From: Rhodoferax sp.
GTDB taxonomy: Bacteria; Pseudomonadota; Gammaproteobacteria; Burkholderiales; Burkholderiaceae_C
Assembly: GCF_028689295.1 (NCBI RefSeq)
Contig: NZ_JAQTWL010000010.1
Span: forward strand, 62,001 to 126,000
Reading direction: 5' to 3'
DNA length: 64,000 bases
Shown: positions 7,502 through 16,947 of the stretch, piece by piece
Numbering within the stretch: position 1 is the first letter of the stretch
Layout: each line of letters begins with the position of its first letter
Translations under genes and position numbers: made by a program
Notes under the pieces: generated by a model
Databases searched by the model: none
The model's input: only the letters and a program-made list of their open reading frames with translations
What the model was told of the DNA's origin: nothing

Positions 7502-8980
7502 CTATTTCAGGATGTCACCCAGGCACAGGTATTTGATTTCGACGTAGTCGTCGATGCCGTGGTGCGAACCCTCGCGGCCCAGGCCGGATTGCTTGACGCC
7601 GCCGAACGGCACATGTTCGGTCGCCAGAATACCCACATTGATGCCGACCATGCCGTATTCCAGCGCCTCGCTGACGCGGAAGATGCGGCCCACGTCGCGG
7701 CTGTAAAAATAGCTCGCCAGACCGAATTCGGTGTTGTTGGCCGCATCCACGGCTTCCTGCTCGGTCTGGAACTTGAAGATCGGGGCAAAGGGGCCAAAGG
7801 TCTCCTCCTTGGCGCACAGCATGTCGGCCGTGGCATCAGCCACCACGGTCGGCTCGAAGAACTGGCCGGGCAGGCGTTTGCCACCCACCAGCAGGCGGGC
7901 ACCCTTGGCCACCGCGTCGGTCACATGGCGTTCCACTTTTTGCAGCGCGGCTTCTTCAATCAGCGGACCCTGGTTGACGCCTTCCTCAAAGCCATTGCCA
8001 ACCTTGGCGGTCTTGACCTTGGCGGCGAACTTGGTGACGAATTCGTCGTACACGCCCGCCTGGACGTAAAGGCGGTTGGAGCAGACGCAGGTCTGGCCCG
8101 CGTTGCGGTATTTGGAGGCAAAGGCGCCTTCGACTGCGCTGTCGATGTCAGCGTCGTCAAACACGATGAAAGGCGCGTTGCCGCCGAGCTCTAACGAGAG
8201 TTTCTTGACGGTGGGCGCACTTTGCGCCATCAGAATGCGGCCCACTTCGGTGGAGCCGGTGAAGCTGATATGGCGCACCACATCGCTTGCGCACAGCACT
8301 TTGCCCACGGCGATCGAGTTGTCGGCGTCGGCGGTGATCATGTTGAGCACGCCAGCAGGAATGCCCGCGCGAATGGCCAGATCGGCAGCCGCCAAGGCGG
8401 TCAGCGGGGTCAACTCTGCCGGCTTGATGATCACCGTGCAGCCGGCGGCCAGCGCGGGCGCCACTTTGCGGGTGATCATGGCAATGGGAAAGTTCCAGGG
8501 CGTAATGGCGGCACAGACGCCGATCGGCTGACGCAGTACCATCAGGCGGCGGTTGTTGTCGAACTGGGGCAGGGTTTCGCCATTGATGCGCTTGGCTTCT
8601 TCGGCAAACCACTCGACAAAGCTGGCGCCATACGCCACTTCGCCCTTGGCTTCAGGCAGCGGCTTGCCCTGCTCGGCGGTCATGATGCGGCCCAGGTCGT
8701 CCTGGTTGGCCATCAGCAGGTCGTACCACTTTCGCAAAATGATGCTGCGCTCTTTGGCGGTCTTGGTACGCCAAGCCGGCCAGGCGGCGTTGGCTGCCGC
8801 AATAGCTTGCTCTGCGTCGGCCGCACCCAGGTTGGCCACATTGGCCAAATGGGCCCCGGTGGCGGGGTCGGTGACGGCAAAACGGCTGCTGCCCTGGACC
8901 CATTGGCCATTGATCAGGGCATCAGTTTTGAGCAGGCTGGGGTCTTTGAGAAGGGACAGTGGGGAAGCAGAGGTGGACAT
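7502..8980 (-). CDS. gabD: Succinate-semialdehyde dehydrogenase (NADP+) GabD
   Basis: 492 residues. Oxidises succinate semialdehyde to succinate, the last step from GABA into the TCA cycle. The ALDH core is intact: oxyanion Asn and NFP in ITPWNFPIAM, FTGSTEVGR, catalytic Glu in LELGGNAPFIVFDDAD, catalytic Cys in NAGQTCVCSNR, and EETFGPFAPI. The N-terminus (SLLKTDALINGQWV) is characteristic of GabD. It is the last gene of the leftward GABA/polyamine block, 118 bp after the SDR, so it may have its own promoter; an inverted repeat lies 20 bp upstream. Confidence 0.95.
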   Translation of the reverse strand: MSTSASPLSLLKDPSLLKTDALINGQWVQGSSRFAVTDPATGAHLANVANLGAADAEQAIAAANAAWPAWRTKTAKERSIILRKWYDLLMANQDDLGRIMTAEQGKPLPEAKGEVAYGASFVEWFAEEAKRINGETLPQFDNNRRLMVLRQPIGVCAAITPWNFPIAMITRKVAPALAAGCTVIIKPAELTPLTALAAADLAIRAGIPAGVLNMITADADNSIAVGKVLCASDVVRHISFTGSTEVGRILMAQSAPTVKKLSLELGGNAPFIVFDDADIDSAVEGAFASKYRNAGQTCVCSNRLYVQAGVYDEFVTKFAAKVKTAKVGNGFEEGVNQGPLIEEAALQKVERHVTDAVAKGARLLVGGKRLPGQFFEPTVVADATADMLCAKEETFGPFAPIFKFQTEQEAVDAANNTEFGLASYFYSRDVGRIFRVSEALEYGMVGINVGILATEHVPFGGVKQSGLGREGSHHGIDDYVEIKYLCLGDILK

Positions 8981-8999
8981 GAAGACTCCTGGTTTAATA

Positions 9000-9017
9000 G
9001 TTAAAGCGAGGTTTAAC
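9000..9017. promoter_or_regulatory. Inverted repeat GTTAAA-N6-TTTAAC upstream of gabD
   Basis: Perfect 6-bp arms separated by GCGAGG, 20-37 bp before the gabD start. Possible operator; no regulator can be named. Confidence 0.3.
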
Positions 9018-9098
9018 GCTGGTGGAATAAGCGTAAGATGCTATGAAAAAATAGTAAAAAAGGTGAGGCACGGTGCTTATAAAGTGGGACATACGGCA

Positions 9099-9836
9099 TC
9101 AAACACGTTGACCACCATCAATGGCAATCTCGGCACCCGTGATGTAGGATGCCTTGGGGCTGCATAAAAACTCAATCAAATCCACCACCTCGCTGACTTC
9201 ACCTAGGCGGTGCATCGGGATGTCGTTGTCGACAATCTTTGAGGTGCCTGGCGACAGGATAGACGTGTTGATCTCACCCGGTGCGATGGCGTTGACGCGC
9301 ACGTTCATGCTGGCCATGTCGGCCGCCATTTCGCGTGTGAGCGCCGCCAAAGCCGCTTTGGAGGTAGCGTAGGCCGCGCCAGCAAACGGATGCACCCGGT
9401 AGCCTGCGATCGAACACAGGTTGACCACCGAGCCGTGCGCGTTGGACAACTCCTGCGCAAAGCCGCGGGTCAGGATCAATGGCGCGTAGAAATTGGCGTT
9501 GTACATCTGCTGCCACACGGTGAGGTCAGTGGTCAGCGAGTTGACGCGCTCGCCAGTCGGGCCTTTGGGTGACACCCCGGCGTTGTTAACCAGCGCATGG
9601 AGTTTGGAACTGCCCAGCAGCGGGCGCAGCGCCTCGACGGTGTGTTTGATCTGTTCCAGATCGGCCAGGTCTAGCTGCACATGGGTGTTGAGCTCACTGG
9701 CCCAGGGGCATTGGTCGGGCACCGGGCCGCGTGACACCGTAATCACTCGCCAGCCCAGATCGCGAAAGCGTTGGGCCACGCCGTGCCCGATGCCACGGCT
9801 GGCACCGGTGACGATGGCAACTTTTTGCTCTGACAT
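9099..9836 (-). CDS. Short-chain dehydrogenase/reductase of the GABA/polyamine block
   Basis: 245 residues. Classical SDR: TGASRGIG cofactor motif at residues 10-17, NNAGVSPKGP, catalytic Ser in NLCSIAGY, Tyr and Lys in YATSKAAL, and C-terminal ITGAEIAIDGG. The Arg after SR in VITVSRG may favour NADP(H). It lies six bases after the inner-membrane permease gene, so it is probably part of the transporter operon. Its substrate is unknown; a role on an aldehyde or hydroxy acid of the pathway is only a guess from context. Confidence 0.85.
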   Translation of the reverse strand: MSEQKVAIVTGASRGIGHGVAQRFRDLGWRVITVSRGPVPDQCPWASELNTHVQLDLADLEQIKHTVEALRPLLGSSKLHALVNNAGVSPKGPTGERVNSLTTDLTVWQQMYNANFYAPLILTRGFAQELSNAHGSVVNLCSIAGYRVHPFAGAAYATSKAALAALTREMAADMASMNVRVNAIAPGEINTSILSPGTSKIVDNDIPMHRLGEVSEVVDLIEFLCSPKASYITGAEIAIDGGQRV

Positions 9837-9842
9837 CCGGCT

Positions 9843-10652
9843 TCAGGCTTTGCGTGCAGCGTTGCGACGCGAGCGACGTTGCAACATCTGCATCAGCAGG
9901 AACAGCGTGGTGGAAAAAATGATCATGATGGTAGCCACCGCCGTCAGCGCCGGGGTCATGCTGTCGCGCAGACCCGAGAACATTTCGCGCGGCAAGGTGC
10001 GCTGGTCGGGGCCAGCCACCAGCAATGCAATCACCACGTCGTCAAACGAAGCGGCAAATGCAAACAGCGCGCCCGATGCCATGGCGGGCATGATGCTGGG
10101 CAGCGTCACGCGAAAAAATGTCACAAGCGGTTTGGCACCACAGGCCGCTGCAGCACGCGCCAGATTGGGGTCGAGCAGTTCCAGTGCGGTGAGTACTGGC
10201 ACCACCACAAACGGTACGGCGATCACCGTGTGTGCAATGACCATGCCGGTATAGGTGCTGGTCAGGTTCATTGGTGCGAGAAAGAAGTAGGTTGACACGG
10301 CGATCAAAATCACCGGCACGATCATGGGCGACAGCACGATCAGCTTGAGCGACTCGGCCCACCAGGTTTTCTTGCGCATCAGACCCAGCGAAGCCATGGT
10401 TCCCAGCAACACCGAGATGACGGTGGCCCAGGCCCCGATATACAGCGAGTTGCCCAAAGCGCCTAGCCACTTGCCACCAGTGAACACTTCCTCATACCAG
10501 CGCAGCGACAGTCCTGGCAGCGGATAGGTCAAAAATGAGCCACTGGAAAACGACAGTGGGATGATGGCTGCAATCGGCGCCAACAAAAAAACCAGCACAC
10601 CGGCACAAAACAGCCAGTACAGCAGTTTCCAAGGAAATTTAAAGGTTTTCAT
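9843..10652 (-). CDS. PotC-like ABC transporter permease (polyamine/GABA type)
   Basis: 269 residues with six predicted membrane segments, starting MKTFKFPWKLLYWLF. The binding-protein-dependent permease signature with the EAA-loop segment (ARAAAACGAKPLVTFFRVTLP) is present around residues 175-195. Members of this family import spermidine, putrescine or GABA with PotA, PotB and PotD partners, all encoded just upstream. The ATG at 10652 lies 8 bp after the preceding permease stop; an upstream extension would run into that gene. Confidence 0.9.
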   Translation of the reverse strand: MKTFKFPWKLLYWLFCAGVLVFLLAPIAAIIPLSFSSGSFLTYPLPGLSLRWYEEVFTGGKWLGALGNSLYIGAWATVISVLLGTMASLGLMRKKTWWAESLKLIVLSPMIVPVILIAVSTYFFLAPMNLTSTYTGMVIAHTVIAVPFVVVPVLTALELLDPNLARAAAACGAKPLVTFFRVTLPSIMPAMASGALFAFAASFDDVVIALLVAGPDQRTLPREMFSGLRDSMTPALTAVATIMIIFSTTLFLLMQMLQRRSRRNAARKA

Positions 10653-10659
10653 GCGCAAC

Positions 10660-11838
10660 TCATCCCATCGACAGCGCTCGGCCACCCGAGAGCTTGTGCG
10701 CCACGCCATACAACATCATGGTGGCACCCAGCATCACCAGACCGAGCGCCGATGCCATCCCCCAGTTGCCGGTATCGGTGGTGTAGGTGGCGACAAAGTA
10801 AGACAGCATCTGGTCTGACCCGCCACCCACCAGCGCTGGTGTGATGTAGTAACCCATGGCCAAAATGAACACCATCAGCGAACCGGCCACGATGGCCGGT
10901 GCCGCCATAGGCAAGTAGACGCGCAAGAACGCCACCACCGGCGGCGCGCCCAGGCTGGCCGCAGCCCGCATGTAATTGGGCGATATGCCTTTGAGCACGC
11001 CATACAGTGGCAGGATCATGAAGGGCAGCAGCACATGGGTCATGGCAATCAGCACACCCGTGCGGTTGTAGATCAGGGTGAGTGGTTCGGCGATCAGGCC
11101 CAGTTTCATGAGCACGGTGTTGATCAGTCCCTCGCGCTGCAGCACCACCACCCAGGCCGCAGTGCGCACCAGCAGCGAGGTCCAGAACGGTAACAGCACC
11201 AGAACCATGAGCCAGTTGGCGGTTTTTTCGGTGACTTGCGTGAGCAACATGGCCACCGGAAAACCCATCAGCAGGCACAACAGCGTCACGCTCAAACTGA
11301 TGCCCAGAGTGCGCATCAGCACGTCGATATAGATCCGGTTGGATTCCGATGTCAGTTCGATGGCACCTTGGGCATCGCGCGTCAAGTCAAAGGCGGCCAG
11401 CAAGTAATAGGCGGATACCGGGCCGCGTGCGCGCTGCACGGCGGCGAAAAATTCCGGGGAAGCAAGGGTTGGGTCAATCTCGGCAAAAAAAGCAGCGGTA
11501 AACACAGTTTCGGGTTGGGCGGCACCCACTGCTCTGGCGGCACGCATCATTGTGCTGCGAACGCCATTGACCTCGTAGTTAAGGCGTCGCGCCGCATCGG
11601 CCAGCGTGTCGGCTTCACGCGCTTCAATCAGGTCTTTGGCCAGGCCCGCAAAGGCGGGTGCCGGCACGGGTTGACCGCCTTGCCAGGACTGCAAAGCCGT
11701 CAAGGTTCGGGGCAGCGCACGAGGCACCTCGGCCTCGCGCACCGCCAGTGACAACAGCCACAGCATCGGCACAACAAAAAATACCAGCAAAAACCCGGTC
11801 AGGGGAAGCAGCAGGGCAGTTCGTTGGCGGATCATCAT
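10660..11838 (-). CDS. PotB-like ABC transporter permease with large periplasmic insert
   Basis: 392 residues. Signal-anchor-like first membrane segment (LLLPLTGFLLVFFVVPMLWLL), then about 160 mostly hydrophilic residues (roughly 33-190) before the remaining five membrane segments. The EAA-like loop is in MRAAASLGAPPVVAFLRVYLP. Typical PotB/PotH proteins are 275-320 residues, so the insert between segments 1 and 2 is the notable feature. The gene is 29 bp downstream of the binding-protein gene and 7 bp upstream of the second permease, an operon arrangement. Confidence 0.9.
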   Translation of the reverse strand: MMIRQRTALLLPLTGFLLVFFVVPMLWLLSLAVREAEVPRALPRTLTALQSWQGGQPVPAPAFAGLAKDLIEAREADTLADAARRLNYEVNGVRSTMMRAARAVGAAQPETVFTAAFFAEIDPTLASPEFFAAVQRARGPVSAYYLLAAFDLTRDAQGAIELTSESNRIYIDVLMRTLGISLSVTLLCLLMGFPVAMLLTQVTEKTANWLMVLVLLPFWTSLLVRTAAWVVVLQREGLINTVLMKLGLIAEPLTLIYNRTGVLIAMTHVLLPFMILPLYGVLKGISPNYMRAAASLGAPPVVAFLRVYLPMAAPAIVAGSLMVFILAMGYYITPALVGGGSDQMLSYFVATYTTDTGNWGMASALGLVMLGATMMLYGVAHKLSGGRALSMG

Positions 11839-11867
11839 GGTAGTGTCACTGTCTCAGATCAGCGGGC

Positions 11868-12917
11868 TTACTTGGTGCCGGCCCACTTGGTCCAGCGTTC
11901 AGCCAACTTGTCGCCGTTGTCGATCCAGAACTTGACATCTTCCGCAAAAGCGACTTTCAGGTTGTTCGGATTGGTGGGAAGGTCACCCAGCAAAGATTTG
12001 TCGACCATTGGGGCGGCTGCGGCATTGGTCACGCCATAACGCACGTATTTGGGCAGTTTGGCCTGGTTTTCAGCGCGGCCCATGAACTCTACCAGCTTCT
12101 CGGCGTTGGCCTTTTGAGGCGTGCCTTTCATGATGACCCAGCTATCCATGGTGTAGGGTGTGTCTTTCCAGACCATCTTGAAGTTCTTTTTGTCTTTGTC
12201 GTTGGCAGCCGTGATGCGGCCGTTGTAAGCGGTGGTCATGACCACATCGCCAGCAGCGAGCATCTGGGGTGGCTGGGCACCACTCTTCCAGAACACCAGA
12301 TCACCCTTGATGGTGTCGAGCTTCTTGAACGCGCGCTCCACGCCATCATTGGTGCGCAACACCTTGTAGACATCTTTGGAGGACACGCCATCGGCGATCA
12401 GAGCCACTTCAAGATTCCACTTGGCACCGTTGCGAATAGAACGTTTGCCCGGAATTTTCTTGGTATCAAAAAAGTCAGCCCATCCATTGGGAGCGGTCTT
12501 CATCTTGTCACCGTCATAAGCCAGCACCAAGTTGTAGATGATGGCGCCAACACCGCAGGTATGGGTCGTGCCTGGCAAATAACGTGAGGCACCGCCGATT
12601 TTGTTGAGGTCGAGTTTTTCGTAAAGGCCTTCGTCGCAGCCGATTTCGAGCTCGTCTGACTCCACCTGCACCACGTCCCAGTTGTTGTTGCCACCCTTGA
12701 TTTTGGTGCGCAAAACACCCAGACCACCATCCCATGCTTCGTCAGTCAGCTTGGTGCCGGTGGCATTGAATGGCTTGAAGAAGACTTCCTTTTGCCCGTC
12801 CTGATAGGCACCACCCCAAGACACGACGTTGAGGTCGCGCGACTGTGCCATGGCCTGACTGCCCATGCAGGCCATCGTAACGGCCCCGGCAACGGTGGCC
12901 CAAAGTTGTTTTTTCAT
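11868..12917 (-). CDS. PotD-like periplasmic substrate-binding protein
   Basis: 349 residues, starting MKKQLWATVAGAVTMACMG, a Sec signal peptide with cleavage likely after SQAMA. The mature protein has the bacterial extracellular solute-binding pattern of PotD relatives (LNVVSWGGAYQ near the N-terminus, VVMTTAYNGRI around residue 230). GGAG lies 9 bases before the ATG at 12917. It supplies the ABC transporter encoded on either side. Putrescine, spermidine or GABA are possible ligands; sequence alone does not decide. Confidence 0.92.
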   Translation of the reverse strand: MKKQLWATVAGAVTMACMGSQAMAQSRDLNVVSWGGAYQDGQKEVFFKPFNATGTKLTDEAWDGGLGVLRTKIKGGNNNWDVVQVESDELEIGCDEGLYEKLDLNKIGGASRYLPGTTHTCGVGAIIYNLVLAYDGDKMKTAPNGWADFFDTKKIPGKRSIRNGAKWNLEVALIADGVSSKDVYKVLRTNDGVERAFKKLDTIKGDLVFWKSGAQPPQMLAAGDVVMTTAYNGRITAANDKDKKNFKMVWKDTPYTMDSWVIMKGTPQKANAEKLVEFMGRAENQAKLPKYVRYGVTNAAAAPMVDKSLLGDLPTNPNNLKVAFAEDVKFWIDNGDKLAERWTKWAGTK

Positions 12918-12960
12918 GTAGTTTGCTCCAGAGTAATAAAGAAATGAACTTTTCGAACCA

Positions 12961-14073
12961 TCAAAATACCCATGCGTCTTCAGGCCGAAAGCCCAGACAC
13001 AGGTTTTGCCCCACCACCAAACCCTGAGGCAGCGCCCCGGGGTTGATCTTTGCAAACCATTGCGGCCGCTCATTGGCCTGACCCGTTGCGGCACCAGTGA
13101 GCTGTGCAACCAGGCGCCAGTGATCTCCCTGGTGGATCAGGTCTACCAAGGTTGCGCTGATGCAGTTACTGGTGCCAAGCGCCGAGGGGTCGCTTGCCAC
13201 GCGCAAGAATTCGGGCCGCACACACAGCGTAGCGGCTGCGGCAGGTGCGCCGCTGAGGTCCTGGCGCTGGCGGGACACCAAGTTCAGGCCATCCGACGTT
13301 TTCACCACCGCATGGGTGTTGTCGCCGCTTGAGCCGGGCACCACCGAAATCATGTTGTTGTCGCCAAGAAAGCTGGCCACGAAGGGATTGATCGGCGCGT
13401 CATAGAGCTCTTTGGGCGAAGCGAGTTGCTCGATGCGCCCATGGTTGAACACCGCCACCCGATCCGACAGCGTCATGGCTTCAGATTGGTCGTGGGTGAC
13501 GAACACCATGGTGACACCGAGCTCGCGGTGCAGGCGGCGGATTTCAAGTTGCATTTCCTCACGCAGCTTTTTGTCCAGCGCGGACAGCGGTTCGTCCATC
13601 AGCACCAGACGCGGCTCAAACACCAGCGCACGGGCCAGTGCCACCCGCTGCTGCTGACCGCCAGATATCTGGTTGGGCTTGCGCTGGGCAAAGGCTTCGA
13701 GCCGAACTTTCGCCAAAGCTGCGCGCACTCTCTCGGTAATCTGATCCTGGGGCAACTTGCGCACCGACAGCGGAAAGGCCACGTTCTCAGCCACCGTCAT
13801 GTGGGGGAACAGCGAGTAGCTCTGAAACACCACACCCATGTTGCGTTGATGCGGTGGCAGCGATTCGATGGACTTGCCCTCGAAGCGGATGGCACCCGAA
13901 GTTGGTGCCTCAAAGCCGGCCAGCATCATCAGCGTGGTGGTTTTGCCAGAACCCGAAGGGCCTAGCAAGGTGAGGAATTCACCCGCTTCAATGTGCAAGT
14001 TCAGGTCATCCACGGCAGCTTGGTTACTGCCGACATAGTGCTTGAAGACGTGGTCAAACTCGATCAATGCCAT
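12961..14073 (-). CDS. PotA-like ABC transporter ATPase
   Basis: 370 residues. Walker A GPSGSGKTT (residues 39-47), Q-loop VFQSYSLFPHMTV, signature ISGGQQQRVALARAL, Walker B LVLMDEPLSALD, H-loop FVTHDQSEA. The C-terminal ~120 residues form a TOBE-type regulatory domain as in PotA. It is the first gene of the transporter operon and follows the aminotransferase gene by 22 bp, so it may be co-transcribed with it. Confidence 0.95.
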   Translation of the reverse strand: MALIEFDHVFKHYVGSNQAAVDDLNLHIEAGEFLTLLGPSGSGKTTTLMMLAGFEAPTSGAIRFEGKSIESLPPHQRNMGVVFQSYSLFPHMTVAENVAFPLSVRKLPQDQITERVRAALAKVRLEAFAQRKPNQISGGQQQRVALARALVFEPRLVLMDEPLSALDKKLREEMQLEIRRLHRELGVTMVFVTHDQSEAMTLSDRVAVFNHGRIEQLASPKELYDAPINPFVASFLGDNNMISVVPGSSGDNTHAVVKTSDGLNLVSRQRQDLSGAPAAAATLCVRPEFLRVASDPSALGTSNCISATLVDLIHQGDHWRLVAQLTGAATGQANERPQWFAKINPGALPQGLVVGQNLCLGFRPEDAWVF

Positions 14074-14095
14074 CGTGTACCAACTTTCAGGTAGA

Positions 14096-15487
14096 TCAGT
14101 CGCGCCAGGATTGCACCCAGGCCAGCGTGTCAGCCAGCGCCAGTGCGGTGCGTTCCATCATGGTGTCAATTTCGGCTTCGGTAATGATCAGGGGTGGCGA
14201 AAAGGCAATCACATCGCCCATGAGCACCCGCAATATCAATCCGTGCGCCTGCGCCCGGCGCACAAAGTAAGCACCAACGCCCCGCTTGGGGTCAAACGGC
14301 AGGCGCTTGGACGGGTCGGCGGCAAGCTCCAGCGCGCCAATCAGACCCAGGCCGCGCGCCTCGCCAACAATGGGGTGACCGGCAAACTTTTGCAGTCCGG
14401 CCTGCAGGCTTGGGGCGACCTTTTGCACATGACCGATCACGTTGTCTGATTCATAAATACGCAGGGTTTCGATGGCCACGGCACAGGCCAGCGGGTGGCC
14501 ACTGTAGGTGTAGCCATGTCCAAAAATGCCAATGGCGGCGCTGGCATCGGCTACAGCCTGGTAAATTTTGTCCGACACATACAGCGCCGACAGCGGCACA
14601 TAGGCAGAGGTGACCATTTTGGCCACGGTGATGATGTCGGGCTTCAAATCAAACACCTGGGTACCAAAAGCCTGGCCGAGCCGACCAAAGCCGGTGATGA
14701 CCTCGTCGACAAGGAACAAGATATCGTGGCTCTTCAATATGGCCTGCACCCGGTCAAAGTAACCTGCGGGCGGAATAAGCACCCCACCGGCACCCTGAAC
14801 TGGCTCGGCAATGAAAGCGGCGATGGTGTCTGCACCTTCGCGGGCGATGGTGTCTTCAAGCTCTTGCGCCAGTCGCTCGACAAACTCAGCTTCAGTTTCA
14901 CCTGGCAGGCCAAACTGGTACAGGTGCGGGCAGCTCACCCGAACAATGCCAGGTATCGGCAGGTCAAAGCCCTGGTGCATGGTGCTCAGGCCCGACATGG
15001 AGGCAGCTGCCACGGTAACACCGTGGTAGGCCTTGTTGCGGGCAATGATTTTTTTCTTGTTGGGCCGACCCAGTGCGTTGTTGTAATAATGCACCAGTTT
15101 GAAAGCAGTGTCATTCGACTCCGACCCCGAGTTGGCAAACAGCACGCGTGCCATTGGAACCGGTGACCACTTGATCATGGCCTTGACCAGTTCGGTCACC
15201 GGGCCCGGAACCTTGCCGGTGAAAGAGTGGTAGTAGGGCAGGGTGGACATCTGCCGCGTGGCGGCATCGACCAGGCGTTTTTCGGAGAAGCCCAGGGATG
15301 CACACCATAGACCGGCCATACCCTCGATGTAGGCCTTGCCATGTTCGTCAAACACCTGCACACCTTCGCCGCGAACGATCACCAGCGGGCCTTCTTGTTC
15401 GAGCTCGCGAAGTTGGGTATAGGGATGAAGGTGGTGGCGGGAGTCGTTTTCGCCAGCGATGGTCATTGGTTTAGCAGTTTCGGTCAT
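14096..15487 (-). CDS. Class III aminotransferase, putrescine/omega-amino acid:pyruvate type (SpuC-like)
   Basis: 463 residues, PLP-dependent. Visible motifs: LWCASLGFSEKRLVDAA near the N-terminus, NSGSESNDTA phosphate-binding region, EPVQGAGGVLIPP, DEVITGFGRLG with the PLP-contacting Asp, and the PLP Schiff-base Lys in ITVAKMVTSAYVPLSAL. Relatives include putrescine-pyruvate aminotransferase SpuC and beta-alanine/GABA-pyruvate aminotransferases. Position between gabT and a Pot-type importer supports an amine or omega-amino acid donor. Which of these it uses cannot be read from the sequence. Confidence 0.9.
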   Translation of the reverse strand: MTETAKPMTIAGENDSRHHLHPYTQLRELEQEGPLVIVRGEGVQVFDEHGKAYIEGMAGLWCASLGFSEKRLVDAATRQMSTLPYYHSFTGKVPGPVTELVKAMIKWSPVPMARVLFANSGSESNDTAFKLVHYYNNALGRPNKKKIIARNKAYHGVTVAAASMSGLSTMHQGFDLPIPGIVRVSCPHLYQFGLPGETEAEFVERLAQELEDTIAREGADTIAAFIAEPVQGAGGVLIPPAGYFDRVQAILKSHDILFLVDEVITGFGRLGQAFGTQVFDLKPDIITVAKMVTSAYVPLSALYVSDKIYQAVADASAAIGIFGHGYTYSGHPLACAVAIETLRIYESDNVIGHVQKVAPSLQAGLQKFAGHPIVGEARGLGLIGALELAADPSKRLPFDPKRGVGAYFVRRAQAHGLILRVLMGDVIAFSPPLIITEAEIDTMMERTALALADTLAWVQSWRD

Positions 15488-15575
15488 GACGGTTTTTCTT
15501 CAATGTCCTTGGGATGGCAAAACGCTCGTGTAAAAAGGATGACAAGCGGTTTTAGCGACGCAAATAGTGTGCCAG

Positions 15576-16868
15576 TCAGACCACTGCGGCCAGGCTGGCT
15601 TCGATGATGTCCAGCCCTTCGTTCACGATCGCATCGCTGGCCGTCAGAGGCACCAGAATACGCACCACATTGCCATAAGTGCCGCAGGTCAGCAGAATTA
15701 AACCGCGCTTGGTGGCCTCTGTCGCCAGGGCCTTGGCCAAATCAGCATTGGGAGCGTGAGCGTCGCCGTTTTTGCACAGCTCAATCGCCACCATGGCACC
15801 CAGGCCGCGCACATCACAAATGCGTTTGTCTTTGGTGGCCATGGTTTTCAGGCGCGCCATCATGTGGGCTCCGAGCTTGCGACTGCGCTCCAAAAGGTTT
15901 TCTTTCTCGAACACATCCAGCACCGCCAGCGCGGCCGCACAGGCAATGGGGCTACCGGCATAAGTGCCACCCAAACCCCCGGCAGCGGGCGCGTCCATAA
16001 TCTCGGCGCGGCCCACCACGCCAGAGATCGGATACCCCCCCGCCATGGATTTGGCCACCGTGATCATGTCGGGGGCGACACCGCTTTGCTCAATGGCAAA
16101 CCAGGTGCCGGTGCGGCCTGCCCCGGTCTGAATTTCGTCGGCAATCATCACAATGCCATGCTGGTCACACAACGCGCGCAGGCGCTGCAAAAAGTCTGTT
16201 GGGGCCACGTTAAAGCCGCCCTCACCTTGGACGGGTTCGACAATGATGGCGGCCACGCGACTGGCTTCAATGTCGTTCTTAAAAATGGTTTCTACAGAAG
16301 CTATAGCATCATCCACAGATACACCATGCGCTGCATTGGGAAACTGGGCGTGAAAGATTTCACCAGGGAAAGGGCCAAAACCCAGCTTGTACGGTGCCAC
16401 TTTGCCTGTCAGGCCCAAGGTGAGCAGGGTGCGGCCGTGGTAGCCACTGGTAAAAGCGATGACACCGGGGCGCTTGGTGTATGAGCGAGCAATTTTGATG
16501 GCGTTTTCTACCGCCTCAGCGCCGGTGCTTAAAAATAAGGTTTTTTTGGCGAAGTTGCCTGGTGCCAATGCATTAAAGCGCTCAGCCAGTTCCACGTAGG
16601 GCTCATAGGCCAACACCTGAAAGCAGGTGTGGGTGTAAAGGTCGATTTGTTTTTTGACCGCTTCCTTGATTTCTGGGCGGCAGTGGCCGGTATTGAGCAC
16701 CGCAATACCACCGGCAAAGTCGATGTAGCGTTTGCCCTCGACGTCCCACACCTCGGCGTTTTCGCCGCGTGCAATGAAGACTTCGTGGCTTTGGCCGACG
16801 CCACGGGGAATGGCAGCGCGGCGACGTTCCATCAGGGCGGCGTTGGTTTTTTGGGTTTGGGTCAGCAT
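15576..16868 (-). CDS. gabT: 4-aminobutyrate aminotransferase GabT
   Basis: 430 residues. Converts GABA plus 2-oxoglutarate into succinate semialdehyde and glutamate. Characteristic features: RGVGQSHEVFIARGENAEVWD at the N-terminus, STGAEAVENAIKIAR, EPVQGEGGFNVAP, IADEIQTGAGRTGTWFA and the PLP Lys in VAKSMAGGYPISGVVG. The ATG at 16868 is chosen over an upstream in-frame start because AGGAG lies 5 bases before it. Divergently arranged with the MocR-type regulator across 101 bp. Confidence 0.95.
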   Translation of the reverse strand: MLTQTQKTNAALMERRRAAIPRGVGQSHEVFIARGENAEVWDVEGKRYIDFAGGIAVLNTGHCRPEIKEAVKKQIDLYTHTCFQVLAYEPYVELAERFNALAPGNFAKKTLFLSTGAEAVENAIKIARSYTKRPGVIAFTSGYHGRTLLTLGLTGKVAPYKLGFGPFPGEIFHAQFPNAAHGVSVDDAIASVETIFKNDIEASRVAAIIVEPVQGEGGFNVAPTDFLQRLRALCDQHGIVMIADEIQTGAGRTGTWFAIEQSGVAPDMITVAKSMAGGYPISGVVGRAEIMDAPAAGGLGGTYAGSPIACAAALAVLDVFEKENLLERSRKLGAHMMARLKTMATKDKRICDVRGLGAMVAIELCKNGDAHAPNADLAKALATEATKRGLILLTCGTYGNVVRILVPLTASDAIVNEGLDIIEASLAAVV

Positions 16869-16907
16869 ATCGCTCCTGATCAGTTGGCTGGCGTTGATAA
16901 AGTGGCG

Positions 16908-16947
16908 CAACTGTAGTTGTGACTCCCTTGCTTAACCATATACAGTT
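16908..16947. promoter_or_regulatory. Repeats in the gabT/MocR divergent promoter region
   Basis: The palindrome CAACTGTAGTTG (16908-16919) and a second, inverted copy of its core (TACAGTT, 16941-16947) lie within the 101-bp divergent gap. GntR/MocR-type regulators such as GabR bind short repeats between their own gene and the target aminotransferase gene, so these are candidate sites. The assignment is an inference. Confidence 0.35.
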
